From JAJPJQ01 sp036522615 (GTDB lineage: Bacteria > Desulfobacterota > Binatia > UBA9968): a stretch of 28,891 bases of DNA. The translations under genes were made by a program, and so were the position numbers. Location of the stretch: positions 1 through 28,891 of the forward strand of contig DATDFN010000187.1 of NCBI GenBank assembly GCA_036522615.1, read 5' to 3'. The stretch's first letter is position 1; each line of letters starts with the position of its first letter. Below, piece after piece: positions 7,087 through 14,958 of this stretch. The notes under the pieces are model-generated. The model was not told the DNA's origin, ran no database searches, and worked only from the letters and a program-made list of their open reading frames with translations.

Positions 7087-8211
7087 TTAGCGCGACCGCC
7101 GCGCGAGAATCTCCTTCAGCAGCTTCGTTGCTTCGGCAGTTTCCTGGTCCACGGTCGGACCATTCTCCCAATACACTCCGTCCTCGCGCAAGCGGTATTC
7201 GGGCCTGATGACGTCTTTGGTGATATCCATTCTGCGCGAGTTGGCGTTCAGCTGCCCGGACTTGACGGAATATTCCTGATACAGCGTCTGCCCCTCGCGC
7301 GAGAGGAACCAGTTGAGAAAGACGCGCGCGGCGTTGGGATGCGGCGCCGGAGTCATCAAGCTGACGACGCCCTGTCCGCCGGCGATGTAATCGCCTTCTT
7401 TTAACGGCTGCGTGATCACGTCCACCGGCAGACCCTGCTCTTTGCCGCTCTCGGCGTCGTTGCAGGCGATGCAGAGCGAGGCCTTGCCGGCCAGCCAGTC
7501 GACCACCTGTTGGGGATTGCGGCTTATCGTCATGTCCATCTCGCCGAAAACCTTGTTCATGAACTCCGGGCCGAGAGATGGATTTTTATACATGAACCAC
7601 AGCGCGTTGCGCGCGACGCCGGCGATCGACGGATCGTAGCCGACGATCTGTCCCTTCCACTTAGGCTGCGTCAAATCCCACCACGATCTGATCTCGTCCG
7701 CTTTGGTCCTGCGCGTATTGTAAGAGATATAAAGGCCGCGGTGCCCCTGGAAGACAAAGGAGCGGTTCGCCTCGGGATCGATGTAGCGGTGCTTGCCCCT
7801 GAACCATTTCGATTCGTCTTTCACCTCCGGCAATATCAAGGCGCTCGGCATCGGCGCGAGCGCCTTGGCAGGATACAGAATGGAAACGTGCGTGCCTTGT
7901 CCGGCGATGTAGAGGTCGGCCTGGTATTTTCCGGCGCGTCGCTCCGCCATCAGGCGCGACGAAAGCTCGGGGCCGCTCGGCCCGTCGACGACAGTGAGTT
8001 TGATCTTCGGATATATTTTGCGAAAGTGCTCGACCGTGAACCTCGGGTAATCGACGACGTACACCGAGACCTCACCCTCGCTCTCCGCCGACTTGAGCGC
8101 TTTCTCCCACTCGACCTGCCACGAACCTTTCGACTCCGCGGCCCATAAGGCACGGACACTGAATGCAAGGACCAGCAGCAGGGATATAAGAAGACAAGTT
8201 TTCAAGTTCAT
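7087..8211 (-). CDS. Periplasmic solute-binding protein, iron/polyamine-type
   Basis: A 374-residue exported protein with a signal peptide (MNLKTCLLISLLLVLAFSV, cleavage probably after LWAAES or just before). The mature part has the type 2 periplasmic-binding fold of the ABC iron(III)/spermidine/thiamine cluster: VSVYVVDYPRFTVEHFRKIYP, GPSGPELSSRLMAERRAGKYQADLYI, and the late APHPNAARVFLNWFLSREGQ motif shared with the protein at 2087. The two are otherwise quite different. No ABC permease or ATPase gene is adjacent. It is the first gene of the minus-strand unit with the second Rieske oxygenase. No clear ribosome binding site precedes the ATG. Confidence 0.85.
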   Translation of the reverse strand: MNLKTCLLISLLLVLAFSVRALWAAESKGSWQVEWEKALKSAESEGEVSVYVVDYPRFTVEHFRKIYPKIKLTVVDGPSGPELSSRLMAERRAGKYQADLYIAGQGTHVSILYPAKALAPMPSALILPEVKDESKWFRGKHRYIDPEANRSFVFQGHRGLYISYNTRRTKADEIRSWWDLTQPKWKGQIVGYDPSIAGVARNALWFMYKNPSLGPEFMNKVFGEMDMTISRNPQQVVDWLAGKASLCIACNDAESGKEQGLPVDVITQPLKEGDYIAGGQGVVSLMTPAPHPNAARVFLNWFLSREGQTLYQEYSVKSGQLNANSRRMDITKDVIRPEYRLREDGVYWENGPTVDQETAEATKLLKEILARRSR

Positions 8212-8228
8212 GGGCGGCTAAAAAGTAT

Positions 8229-8242
8229 CCGACCGAGGTCGG
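8229..8242 (-). terminator. Inverted repeat, possible terminator of the DegT gene or operator
   Basis: CCGACC and GGTCGG flank a two-base centre. On the minus strand the stem is followed by ATACTTTTT, so it could be a weak intrinsic terminator after the DegT gene stop at 8264. Alternatively, TTGCCT-N17-TACTTT reads as a promoter for the solute-binding protein, with the repeat in its spacer acting as an operator. Confidence 0.35.
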
Positions 8243-8263
8243 CTAGGCAACAGGCGTAAAAAA

Positions 8264-9454
8264 TCATGCGATGGCGCGCCGGACGATCACCGCGATCCGT
8301 TCAATATGATCCGGGCTGATGTCCGGCTCACAGGGCAATTCGACGAGATCGCCCCAAGCGCTTTCGGCGTTGGGCAGCGGGCCGCGGCTCCAGCGCTCGT
8401 ATGCGGGGAGGAGATGGATGGGCACATAGCTGCCCTGTACTTCGTAGCCCTCGGCGCGCAACGCGTCGATGACGCGGACGGCGGAATCGTCGCGCGACCG
8501 CCGCGGCAAAACGCGAACAACCTGCGTCAAGCACGCCGAGCCGGGACGGTGGGGAACGAGTTGTAGCCGGCCCTCATCGCCGAGCAATTCGCGATACCTG
8601 CGGACGCGCGCTTGGCGGGCGGCGATGTTCTCGTCGAGTGTGCGTGTCAGCGTCAAGGCGACGGCCGCGGAAATGTTCGCCATTCCTTCGCGGCGGTACG
8701 AAACGGGCGGTTCGCCCGGCTCCGCCTTAGCCGGGAGCAAGGAATCCAACGGGAAAGTCCAGCGGCGCCAGCGGCGGCGAATTAATGCCGACCCAAGCTT
8801 GAGCAGCGGCGATGCACTCCCGGGTGCGGGCAGGCATGCTCCGGCGAAGAGCCCTTCGCGCCGCGACAGGGCTACGCCGCCGCCGATGCCGAAGCAGACT
8901 TTTTCGGCGCCGAAGCTCAAGATGCCGGCATCGCCGAAACCGCCGGCCGCCCGTCCGTCGATTGTGGCGCCGAGCGCCTGAGCCGCGTCGTCTATGACGG
9001 CGATGTTTCTCGACCGCGCGATTTTTTCGATCGCTTGAATGTCCGCTGGATTGCCGAAAAGGTGCGGCACGATGACGGCTTTGGTTTTTTGCGTACATGC
9101 ATCCTCAACCGTCCCCGCGGTGATATTGAGATCCTCTCCCACGTCGGCAAAGACGGGAGCAGCACCGACATTCATGATCGGCGGGACGATGGCCGAGCAG
9201 CAGAAGCTGGGAATGACGACTTCGTCGCCGTGACCGACGCCGCACGACGCGAGGACGACCTCAAGCGCGAGGCTGCCGGAGCCGCAGAGCAGCGCGGCGG
9301 CGGCGTCGATGCGAGAAAGAAGGAGAGATTTAAGCCGGCCGAGCTCCGGCCCGGCGAGAATTTGTCCACGTAAGATCGAGCGCAGCGCCGCGCGATAGGT
9401 TTCGCCGTTCCAGTACGGAACCGCGAGCGGCACGCGGGATGGATAGCGATTCAA
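8264..9454 (-). CDS. DegT/DnrJ/EryC1/StrS-family PLP-dependent enzyme
   Basis: A 396-residue fold-type I PLP protein of the sugar aminotransferase family. Visible are the cofactor-anchoring GSGSLALEVVL, a VIDDAAQALGA strand whose Asp contacts the PLP ring nitrogen, and the Schiff-base lysine K185 in SFGAEKVCFGIGGG. Such enzymes usually transaminate nucleotide-linked keto-sugars for surface polysaccharides or antibiotics; no nucleotide-sugar genes are adjacent. The predicted start is TTG at 9454, with no ATG and no obvious ribosome binding site. The frame stays open back to the TAA of the preceding DUF1343 gene, which is in the same frame, so the start is uncertain by up to nine codons. Last gene of the DOMON-DUF1343-DegT set. 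Confidence 0.8.
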   Translation of the reverse strand: MNRYPSRVPLAVPYWNGETYRAALRSILRGQILAGPELGRLKSLLLSRIDAAAALLCGSGSLALEVVLASCGVGHGDEVVIPSFCCSAIVPPIMNVGAAPVFADVGEDLNITAGTVEDACTQKTKAVIVPHLFGNPADIQAIEKIARSRNIAVIDDAAQALGATIDGRAAGGFGDAGILSFGAEKVCFGIGGGVALSRREGLFAGACLPAPGSASPLLKLGSALIRRRWRRWTFPLDSLLPAKAEPGEPPVSYRREGMANISAAVALTLTRTLDENIAARQARVRRYRELLGDEGRLQLVPHRPGSACLTQVVRVLPRRSRDDSAVRVIDALRAEGYEVQGSYVPIHLLPAYERWSRGPLPNAESAWGDLVELPCEPDISPDHIERIAVIVRRAIA

Positions 9455-9481
9455 AACGATTTCGCGGTCAAGTCGAATGCC

Positions 9482-10690
9482 TTAGCGGTAAAGGAGCACT
9501 CCTACACGCTCGCCGAGAAGCCATTCCTCTTCGTCTTTTACGGCGAGGGCGTCCAGGTCGCCGGGCATGGCTTCATGGTCGTCGACCCATTTGCGCAGCA
9601 GATCGCTGCCGTTGATCACGTCGATGGCGAGACGGTCCGTCTCGTACTCGTACGGAAAATCGCGCCATATATCGTAATCGGGTTGCAGCATGCGCAGCGA
9701 TTTTAGCGCGAGCGCCACGAGACGCCACGGCCGGAAATCCGCGTGACGATAGGCTTGATCGTCTACATGGATCTGGATTCCGCTGCAGAGCTTTCCGGCG
9801 TGTTTATGAAAGGTCGGCTCGAACCAGGATTCCCGAAGACGGCAGCCGCGCAGCCATTCCGGCGCCAGGGATACCATCTTGCCGAGCAAAGTGCGCGCGT
9901 CGATGTCCGGCGCGCCGAACATTTCCAGCGGTCTTGTGGTGCCGCGGCCTTCCGACAACGTCGTCCCTTCGAGCATGACCGTTCCGGGATAACAGCGCGC
10001 CATCGAGAGATTCGCGGCGTTCGGGCTCGGGTTCACCCACGACCGCTCGCCTACAGGCCAGCCGTAGCCCGGCGCGCTGTCCGGCTTCCATCCCTCCATC
10101 GTGATCACGTCGTAATCGACTTCCAGTCTGAGAACGCTTACGAACCATGTACCGAGCTCGCCGAGCGTTAGGCCGTGCCGCATCGGCAGCGTTCCCGCGC
10201 CGACAAAGCTCTCTGCTCCTTCGCGCAGCGCCAAACCTTCGGCCGGACGGCCGGCGGGATTCGGCCGGTCGAGCACCCAGATCGTCTTCCCGTGTTCCGC
10301 GCCCGCTTCGAGAACGTAGCGCAGCGTCGTCAAGAACGTGTAGACGCGGCAGCCGACATCCTGCAAATCGACGAGCAGCACATCGAAACTGTCCATCATC
10401 GAGGCGGTGGGCCGGCGAACCTTGCCGTAAAGGCTGAAGACGGAAATCCGGTGTATGGGATCCTCGTAATCGGGCGACTCGATCATGTTGTCCTGCTTGT
10501 CCCCGCGGAGGCCGTGCTGCGGTCCGAACGCGGCGGCAAGATGGATATCGTCCAAGGCCGCGAGCGCGTCGATGGAATGAACGAGATCGCGCGTGACCGA
10601 AGCGGGATGTGCGAGCAGCGCGATGCGTCTTCCCTCGAGGGGTTTTCTAAGATCGCGGTCTTCGAGCAGGCGATCGATGCCGAATTTCAT
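9482..10690 (-). CDS. DUF1343 protein (NamZ/GH171 exo-N-acetylmuramidase-like)
   Basis: A 402-residue DUF1343 protein. The ATG at 10690 is chosen because it overlaps the upstream stop as ATGA; a longer frame to 10780 would run into the preceding gene. Family signatures are AAAFGPQHGLRGDKQDN (55-68), ISVFSLYG, LLVDLQDVGCRVYTFLTTL, and WVLDRPNPAGR. Family knowledge: Bacillus subtilis NamZ, founder of GH171, removes terminal N-acetylmuramic acid from peptidoglycan fragments. Here the usual PEHG motif reads PQHG (Q58-H59), so the residue often viewed as a catalytic acid is a glutamine. No signal peptide, so the protein is probably cytoplasmic. A role in cell-wall recycling is plausible but the activity is uncertain. 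Confidence 0.85.
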   Translation of the reverse strand: MKFGIDRLLEDRDLRKPLEGRRIALLAHPASVTRDLVHSIDALAALDDIHLAAAFGPQHGLRGDKQDNMIESPDYEDPIHRISVFSLYGKVRRPTASMMDSFDVLLVDLQDVGCRVYTFLTTLRYVLEAGAEHGKTIWVLDRPNPAGRPAEGLALREGAESFVGAGTLPMRHGLTLGELGTWFVSVLRLEVDYDVITMEGWKPDSAPGYGWPVGERSWVNPSPNAANLSMARCYPGTVMLEGTTLSEGRGTTRPLEMFGAPDIDARTLLGKMVSLAPEWLRGCRLRESWFEPTFHKHAGKLCSGIQIHVDDQAYRHADFRPWRLVALALKSLRMLQPDYDIWRDFPYEYETDRLAIDVINGSDLLRKWVDDHEAMPGDLDALAVKDEEEWLLGERVGVLLYR

Positions 10691-11253
10691 CTTTCCGTTC
10701 CGTTCGCGCTTGAAAGCTCGAGCATGAAGTTGTCGGCGTGATGGAAGTCCGGTTTGCCGGGCGGATGTCTTAGCGCCCAATAATGCCGGACGCCTTCTTT
10801 TTCTTCGATAACCGCGGCTAGTCCGATTTTGAGTTGCGGGGCGCGAAGCGCCGCAAGCGTCTGAACGGCGACCCGCGCATCGAGCTCGAAGAGGGTCGCA
10901 TTATGGCGAAAACCGATTTCCGGCGCCTCGACATCCAGCAGCGGCGCGCGATCTCGGTAACCGCGAAAGCTGTAGACCGCCCACTCGCCGGAAGGAGAGA
11001 AGTTGAACTCATAATACGGCCCGCTGTCGTTCGCCGAGACAAACGCCTCGAAACACGTATGGCGCCATAGCTCTTCCGCTCGCCGAGCACTTCTCGGCTG
11101 CGGGACGCGGATGCGCGAGAGGTCGCCGAGCACGCGGTAGCCGAAGGCAAGCGCCCCGGCGCTCCGCGCTACACGGGCGTCGATTCGATCGACGCAGCCG
11201 GCGGCGCTTTGCGGATGCGGAATGAGTGAGGCGTTTTGCGTTCCGGCCTCCAT
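10687..11253 (-). CDS. DOMON-like domain protein
   Basis: A 188-residue protein whose centre (EELWRHTCFEAFVS, YYEFNFSPSGEWAVYSFRGYR) and end (HYWALRHPPGKPDFHHADNF) match the bacterial DOMON-like family related to carbohydrate- and haem-binding DOMON folds. No signal peptide or membrane segment is seen. Function unknown; ligand binding, perhaps of a sugar, is the family-level guess. The stop overlaps the DUF1343 start by four bases (ATGA), implying translational coupling and a shared task. Confidence 0.75.
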   Translation of the reverse strand: MEAGTQNASLIPHPQSAAGCVDRIDARVARSAGALAFGYRVLGDLSRIRVPQPRSARRAEELWRHTCFEAFVSANDSGPYYEFNFSPSGEWAVYSFRGYRDRAPLLDVEAPEIGFRHNATLFELDARVAVQTLAALRAPQLKIGLAAVIEEKEGVRHYWALRHPPGKPDFHHADNFMLELSSANGTER

Positions 11254-11303
11254 GAATCAAACCACAATAGCGATACGCCCGCAGCCAAGCAACATGCCGC
11301 GCG

Positions 11304-12365
11304 TCACAGACGCGGCGCTTTCACGACGACGCTCGCGTCGATGTCGGCGATTGCGGGACGCCCGCACTTCGCCATCGTGATCTCGATTTCTTCCTTTAAT
11401 ATATCGAGAACGCGGGCGACGCCGCGCTCGCCGTCGACGGCGAGGCCCCAGAAGAGCGGGCGGCCGATGAAAACCGCGCGGGCCCCGAGCGCGATCGCTT
11501 TCACAACGTCCGAGCCGCGGCGTATGCCGCCGTCGAGCAATACTTCGACGCGCCCTCTGGCTGCGGCAATCGCTTCGGGCAGGACCTCGATCGTCGCCAG
11601 TGTATTGTCGAGATGCCGTCCGCCGTGGTTCGAGACAATGACCGCGTCGACTCCGGCATCGGCGCAGGCCTCGACGTCTTCGCCGGTCATGATGCCTTTT
11701 GCGACGACGGGCAGATCCGTCGCCGCCTTGATCCATTCAAGATCCTCCCAGGTCGCGGCTGGATCGGAGCCTTCGCCGGCGCGCGCGCCCGGCCGGGGAG
11801 CGCCGGCGGCGCCGCCGGCCGGCGGATAATTGACGCCGCGGACGCGCTTATAATTGTTTCGGATATTGCGCTCGCGCTTGGGCGGCCATTGCGAGTCGAG
11901 CGTGACGCACACCGCCTTATAGCCGGCGCGCTTCGCGCGGCCGAGCCAGTCGGCGAGCAGTGCTTTGTCGCGAAAAGGATAAAGCTGCACCCACAATGCT
12001 CCTGGTGCCGCCTGTGCGAGAGCCTCGAACGAAGTGGAAGAGTTCGCGCTGACGGCGAGAATGGTGCCGCGCGATGCCGCCGCCCTGAACGTGGCGAATT
12101 CTCCTTCGGGATGCGCTTTTTTATGCCCGCCGCACGGAGCGATCAGCACCGGAAGATCGACTTTCGTGCCGAGCACGGTCGTCGAAAGATCCAGCCGGCT
12201 CACATCGCGCAGCACGCGCGGCCGCAGCGCCCACGACTCGAAGGCGCGGCGGTTGCGCTCCACGGAAAGCTCGTCGGTCGCGCCGCCGGCGATGTAATCG
12301 TACTCCTCTTTCGGCAGGCGCTCGCGCGCGATCGCCTCGAAGTCGAAAATATTCACGGGATCCAT
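11304..12365 (-). CDS. FMN-dependent alpha-hydroxy-acid dehydrogenase
   Basis: A 353-residue TIM-barrel flavoenzyme of the glycolate oxidase/lactate dehydrogenase/mandelate dehydrogenase family. It oxidises a 2-hydroxy acid to the 2-keto acid with FMN. Visible active-site residues are Y24 (YDYIAGGA), Y129 (VQLYPF), D157 (VTLDS), K223 (VVAKGI), H247 and R250 (SNHGGRHLD; the family usually has GGRQLD). A Gly/Pro/Ala-rich loop at about 180-200 replaces the variable loop 4 that controls substrate access. The ATG at 12365 is preferred because GGAGG lies five bases upstream; a GTG two codons earlier overlaps that site. Divergent from the amidohydrolase gene with overlapping promoters. Confidence 0.9.
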   Translation of the reverse strand: MDPVNIFDFEAIARERLPKEEYDYIAGGATDELSVERNRRAFESWALRPRVLRDVSRLDLSTTVLGTKVDLPVLIAPCGGHKKAHPEGEFATFRAAASRGTILAVSANSSTSFEALAQAAPGALWVQLYPFRDKALLADWLGRAKRAGYKAVCVTLDSQWPPKRERNIRNNYKRVRGVNYPPAGGAAGAPRPGARAGEGSDPAATWEDLEWIKAATDLPVVAKGIMTGEDVEACADAGVDAVIVSNHGGRHLDNTLATIEVLPEAIAAARGRVEVLLDGGIRRGSDVVKAIALGARAVFIGRPLFWGLAVDGERGVARVLDILKEEIEITMAKCGRPAIADIDASVVVKAPRL

Positions 12366-12384
12366 GAGCACCTCCGCACGCGGC

Positions 12385-12414
12385 TTGAACCGCGGAACAA
12401 ACTGGGTTTATAAC
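12385..12414 (+). promoter_or_regulatory. Predicted promoter of the amidohydrolase gene
   Basis: TTGAAC (12385-12390), 18-base spacer, TATAAC (12409-12414). Predicted start near 12421, leader of about 37 bases with AGGAGG at 12445-12450. It shares the near-symmetric -10 box with the minus-strand promoter. Confidence 0.5.
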
Positions 12415-12434
12415 ATGAGCACTCGCCGAAACAA
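12407..12434 (-). promoter_or_regulatory. Predicted promoter of the hydroxy-acid dehydrogenase gene
   Basis: Minus strand TTGTTT (12434-12429), 16-base spacer, TATAAA (12412-12407). The predicted start near 12400 gives a leader of about 35 bases containing the GGAGG site. The -10 overlaps the -10 of the opposing promoter at 12409-12414. Confidence 0.45.
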
Positions 12435-12457
12435 CGGCGGGCCCAGGAGGATCTTTC

Positions 12458-13534
12458 ATGGTAAGCCAGCGGATCATTGACGGCGACGGACACATCATCG
12501 AAGACCAGGCGGCGATCATCGACCACATGAGCTCGCCGTACCGGGAAATCTTCCGTAAACGGGGAGTACTGTATCCTCCGCTCGATCATCTGCACACCGG
12601 CCGCGCCGTCGAGACCCCGCCGCAGCGCGACGGTCGCGTTCCCGTCGGTCCGAAAGGCTGGGTCGAGTTTCTCGACGACGTCGGCATCGAATGGACCGTC
12701 CTCTATCCGACCGTGGCGCTTTCTTACGGCAAGATCGTCAGTCTGGATGCCGCCGTCGAGGCGTCGCGGGCGTACAACGATTGGCTTTACGAGACCTATT
12801 TGCGATTTAACCCGCGTTTCAAAGGCATGGCGCTGATCCCGATGCAGGACCCTGAAGAAGCGGCGAAAGAGCTCCGCCGCGCCGTTACCGAACTCGGCAT
12901 GCTCGGCGCCATGATGCCGTCGAACGGCCTCGCCCATCCGCTGGGTGCCAAGGCTTACTGGCCGGTCTACGCCGAAGCCGACAGACTCGGCTGTTGTCTC
13001 GCGATCCACGGGGGTTGCCACGACCGCTTCGGCCTCGACCATCTGAACATGTACGTGCCGGTGCACGCGCTGGGCCATCCCTGGGGCCTCACCGTGAATT
13101 TCGCCGACATTATCTACAACGGCATTCTCGACCGCTTCCCGCGGCTGCGCATCGCCTGGCTCGAAGGCGGCGTCGCCTGGCTGCTGCTCGCGCTCGAGCG
13201 GCTCCATGCGTCCCACGAGACGCACTTCCAGCACATCCCGGAAGGCGTCTTCGGCGTGCGCGAGGAGGAAGACCCGAAGAAGTACATCGTGAAGAAAATC
13301 AAGGAGGGGCGCATCTTTATCGGCTGCGAGACCGAGGAGCTTACGATGCCCTTCGCGATCAAGGTCGTGGGCAATCAGCCGTTTATCTACTCGTCGGATT
13401 TTCCGCACGAGGTCACCAACGCGAGCTGCAAGCACGACATCGAGGAGCTGCTGGAAAGCGATGAGATCACCGAAGACGACAAAAACGCGGTGCTCTATCG
13501 CAACGCCGAGACGTTCTACAAGCTGCCGCTCTAG
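12458..13534 (+). CDS. Amidohydrolase-2 (ACMSD-like) metal-dependent hydrolase/decarboxylase
   Basis: A 358-residue TIM-barrel enzyme of the amidohydrolase-2 family (ACMSD, gamma-resorcylate or 5-carboxyvanillate decarboxylases, and hydrolases). Metal-site signatures are DGDGHIIE at the N-terminus (H12, E15), AIHGG (H184), and SSDFPH (D314) near the end. AGGAGG lies seven bases before the ATG. The family removes a carboxyl group from aromatic acids or hydrolyses C-N and C-C bonds, so it fits the aromatic-catabolism theme of the left part. The substrate is not predictable. Monocistronic on the plus strand and divergent from the FMN-dependent dehydrogenase. Confidence 0.88.
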   Translation: MVSQRIIDGDGHIIEDQAAIIDHMSSPYREIFRKRGVLYPPLDHLHTGRAVETPPQRDGRVPVGPKGWVEFLDDVGIEWTVLYPTVALSYGKIVSLDAAVEASRAYNDWLYETYLRFNPRFKGMALIPMQDPEEAAKELRRAVTELGMLGAMMPSNGLAHPLGAKAYWPVYAEADRLGCCLAIHGGCHDRFGLDHLNMYVPVHALGHPWGLTVNFADIIYNGILDRFPRLRIAWLEGGVAWLLLALERLHASHETHFQHIPEGVFGVREEEDPKKYIVKKIKEGRIFIGCETEELTMPFAIKVVGNQPFIYSSDFPHEVTNASCKHDIEELLESDEITEDDKNAVLYRNAETFYKLPL

Positions 13535-13589
13535 AGCCGCGAGAAAATCCCGGGAGATCGTCGCGTCGGTTGGGCGTCGCGCGGGCGGT

Positions 13590-13622
13590 TTGCTTGCGCG
13601 GGCGGGCCGACTTCTATATCCT
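13590..13622 (+). promoter_or_regulatory. Candidate promoter of hisS
   Basis: TTGCTT (13590-13595) or TTGCGC (13594-13599) precedes the AT-rich TATATCCT stretch (13615-13622) with workable spacing (19 and 17 bases respectively). The location 30-60 bases before the hisS ATG fits, but the boxes are ambiguous. Confidence 0.3.
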
Positions 13623-13650
13623 CTATGGATTCGATTGTATCGGCCTGGAC

Positions 13651-14922
13651 ATGAAGATTACGTCTATCAAAGGCTTCGCGGACATTCTGCCCGGCGAGGT
13701 CGAAATCTGGCAGTTTATCGAGGACAAGGCGCGCGAGGTCTTCGGCGCTTATAATTTTTCCGAAATCCGCGTCCCGATCGTCGAAAAGACCGAGCTCTTC
13801 AGCCGCTCGCTCGGCGAGACCACCGACATCGTCGAGAAAGAGATGTACACCTTCACCGACCAGGACGCCAAGGAGTCGCGCCTGACGCTCCGTCCCGAAG
13901 GCACGGCGGGCGTTGTGCGCGCCTACGTCGAGTCGGAGATGTACCAGGTCGAGCCGGTGCGGAAGCTTTTCTATTCCGGCCCGATGTTCCGCCGCGAGCG
14001 GCCGCAAAAGGGCAGGCAGCGCCAGTTCTATCAGATCGGCGCCGAGGTTTTGGGTCGCGCGGATGCGCTCATCGACGCCGAGCTTCTGCTCCTGTTGAGC
14101 GATCTTTTCCGCGGCATCGGGCTCGAAGGCGTGACGCTCGAGCTCAACTCTCTGGGATGCGTCCAATGCCGGCCGGTGTATCGCGAGAAGTTGCTCGCGT
14201 TTCTCCGCGAGCGCGCCGACCGGCTGTGCGAGAACTGCCGCCGGCGCATGGAGCGGAACCCGCTCCGCGTTCTCGACTGCAAGGAGCCGTCCTGCATAGA
14301 GGCGACGCGCGACGCGCCGTCGATCCTCGACTATTTATGCGAGGCGTGCAGAGAGCACTTCGACACCGTGCAGAGCCTGCTGCGGCAAAGCGACGTATCC
14401 TATAAGCTCAATCCGCGCATGGTGCGCGGGCTCGATTATTACTGCCGCACGACGTTCGAATGGACGAGCACGCAGCTCGGCGCGCAGAACGCCGTCGCCG
14501 CCGGCGGGCGCTACGACGGGTTGGTCGCCGACCTCGGCGGCCCGCCGACGCCCGGCGTCGGATTCGCGATGGGCATGGAGCGGCTCGTGCTGCTGTTGTC
14601 GATGCGCGAGCTGCGGCAGGCGCCGAGGCCGGCGCTTTTCCTGGTCTGGGTCGGCGACGCCGGCCGCAGCTGGGCGTTCCCGGCCGCGCACAAGCTGCGT
14701 CTCCGCGGCATCAGCGTCGAGATGGAAGGCGAGAAAAAGAGTCTCAAGAGCCAAATGCGCCGCGCGGACAAGCTGCGTGCCCGCCACGTGCTGATCGTCG
14801 GCGACGAAGAGCTCGGCAAAGGCGTCGCGGTGCTCCGCGACATGGACAGCAAGGAGCAGCGCGAACTGAAGCTCGAGGGTTTCGAGAACGAATTGATGCG
14901 CAAACTCGAAATCCCCGCTTGA
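13651..14922 (+). CDS. hisS: Histidyl-tRNA synthetase
   Basis: A 423-residue class II synthetase that charges tRNA-His. The ATG at 13651 (MKITSIKGFADILPGE) matches the family start; the upstream extension to 13570 has no family character. Motif 1 lies around residues 35-55. Motif 2 is RPEGTAGVVRAYV and FRRERPQKGRQRQFYQIGAE (81-132). The histidine-specific segment is GLDYYCRTTFEW (260-271). Motif 3 is GVGFAMGMERL (302-312). A cysteine-rich stretch (C193, C196, C210, C215, C230, C233) forms the insertion domain seen in many HisRS. The anticodon-binding domain closes the protein. aspS follows after 36 bases, a pairing common in several bacterial groups. Confidence 0.97.
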   Translation: MKITSIKGFADILPGEVEIWQFIEDKAREVFGAYNFSEIRVPIVEKTELFSRSLGETTDIVEKEMYTFTDQDAKESRLTLRPEGTAGVVRAYVESEMYQVEPVRKLFYSGPMFRRERPQKGRQRQFYQIGAEVLGRADALIDAELLLLLSDLFRGIGLEGVTLELNSLGCVQCRPVYREKLLAFLRERADRLCENCRRRMERNPLRVLDCKEPSCIEATRDAPSILDYLCEACREHFDTVQSLLRQSDVSYKLNPRMVRGLDYYCRTTFEWTSTQLGAQNAVAAGGRYDGLVADLGGPPTPGVGFAMGMERLVLLLSMRELRQAPRPALFLVWVGDAGRSWAFPAAHKLRLRGISVEMEGEKKSLKSQMRRADKLRARHVLIVGDEELGKGVAVLRDMDSKEQRELKLEGFENELMRKLEIPA

Positions 14923-14958
14923 GCGGCCCGTCCGTGGAACCCGAACCCCGCTGACAAA

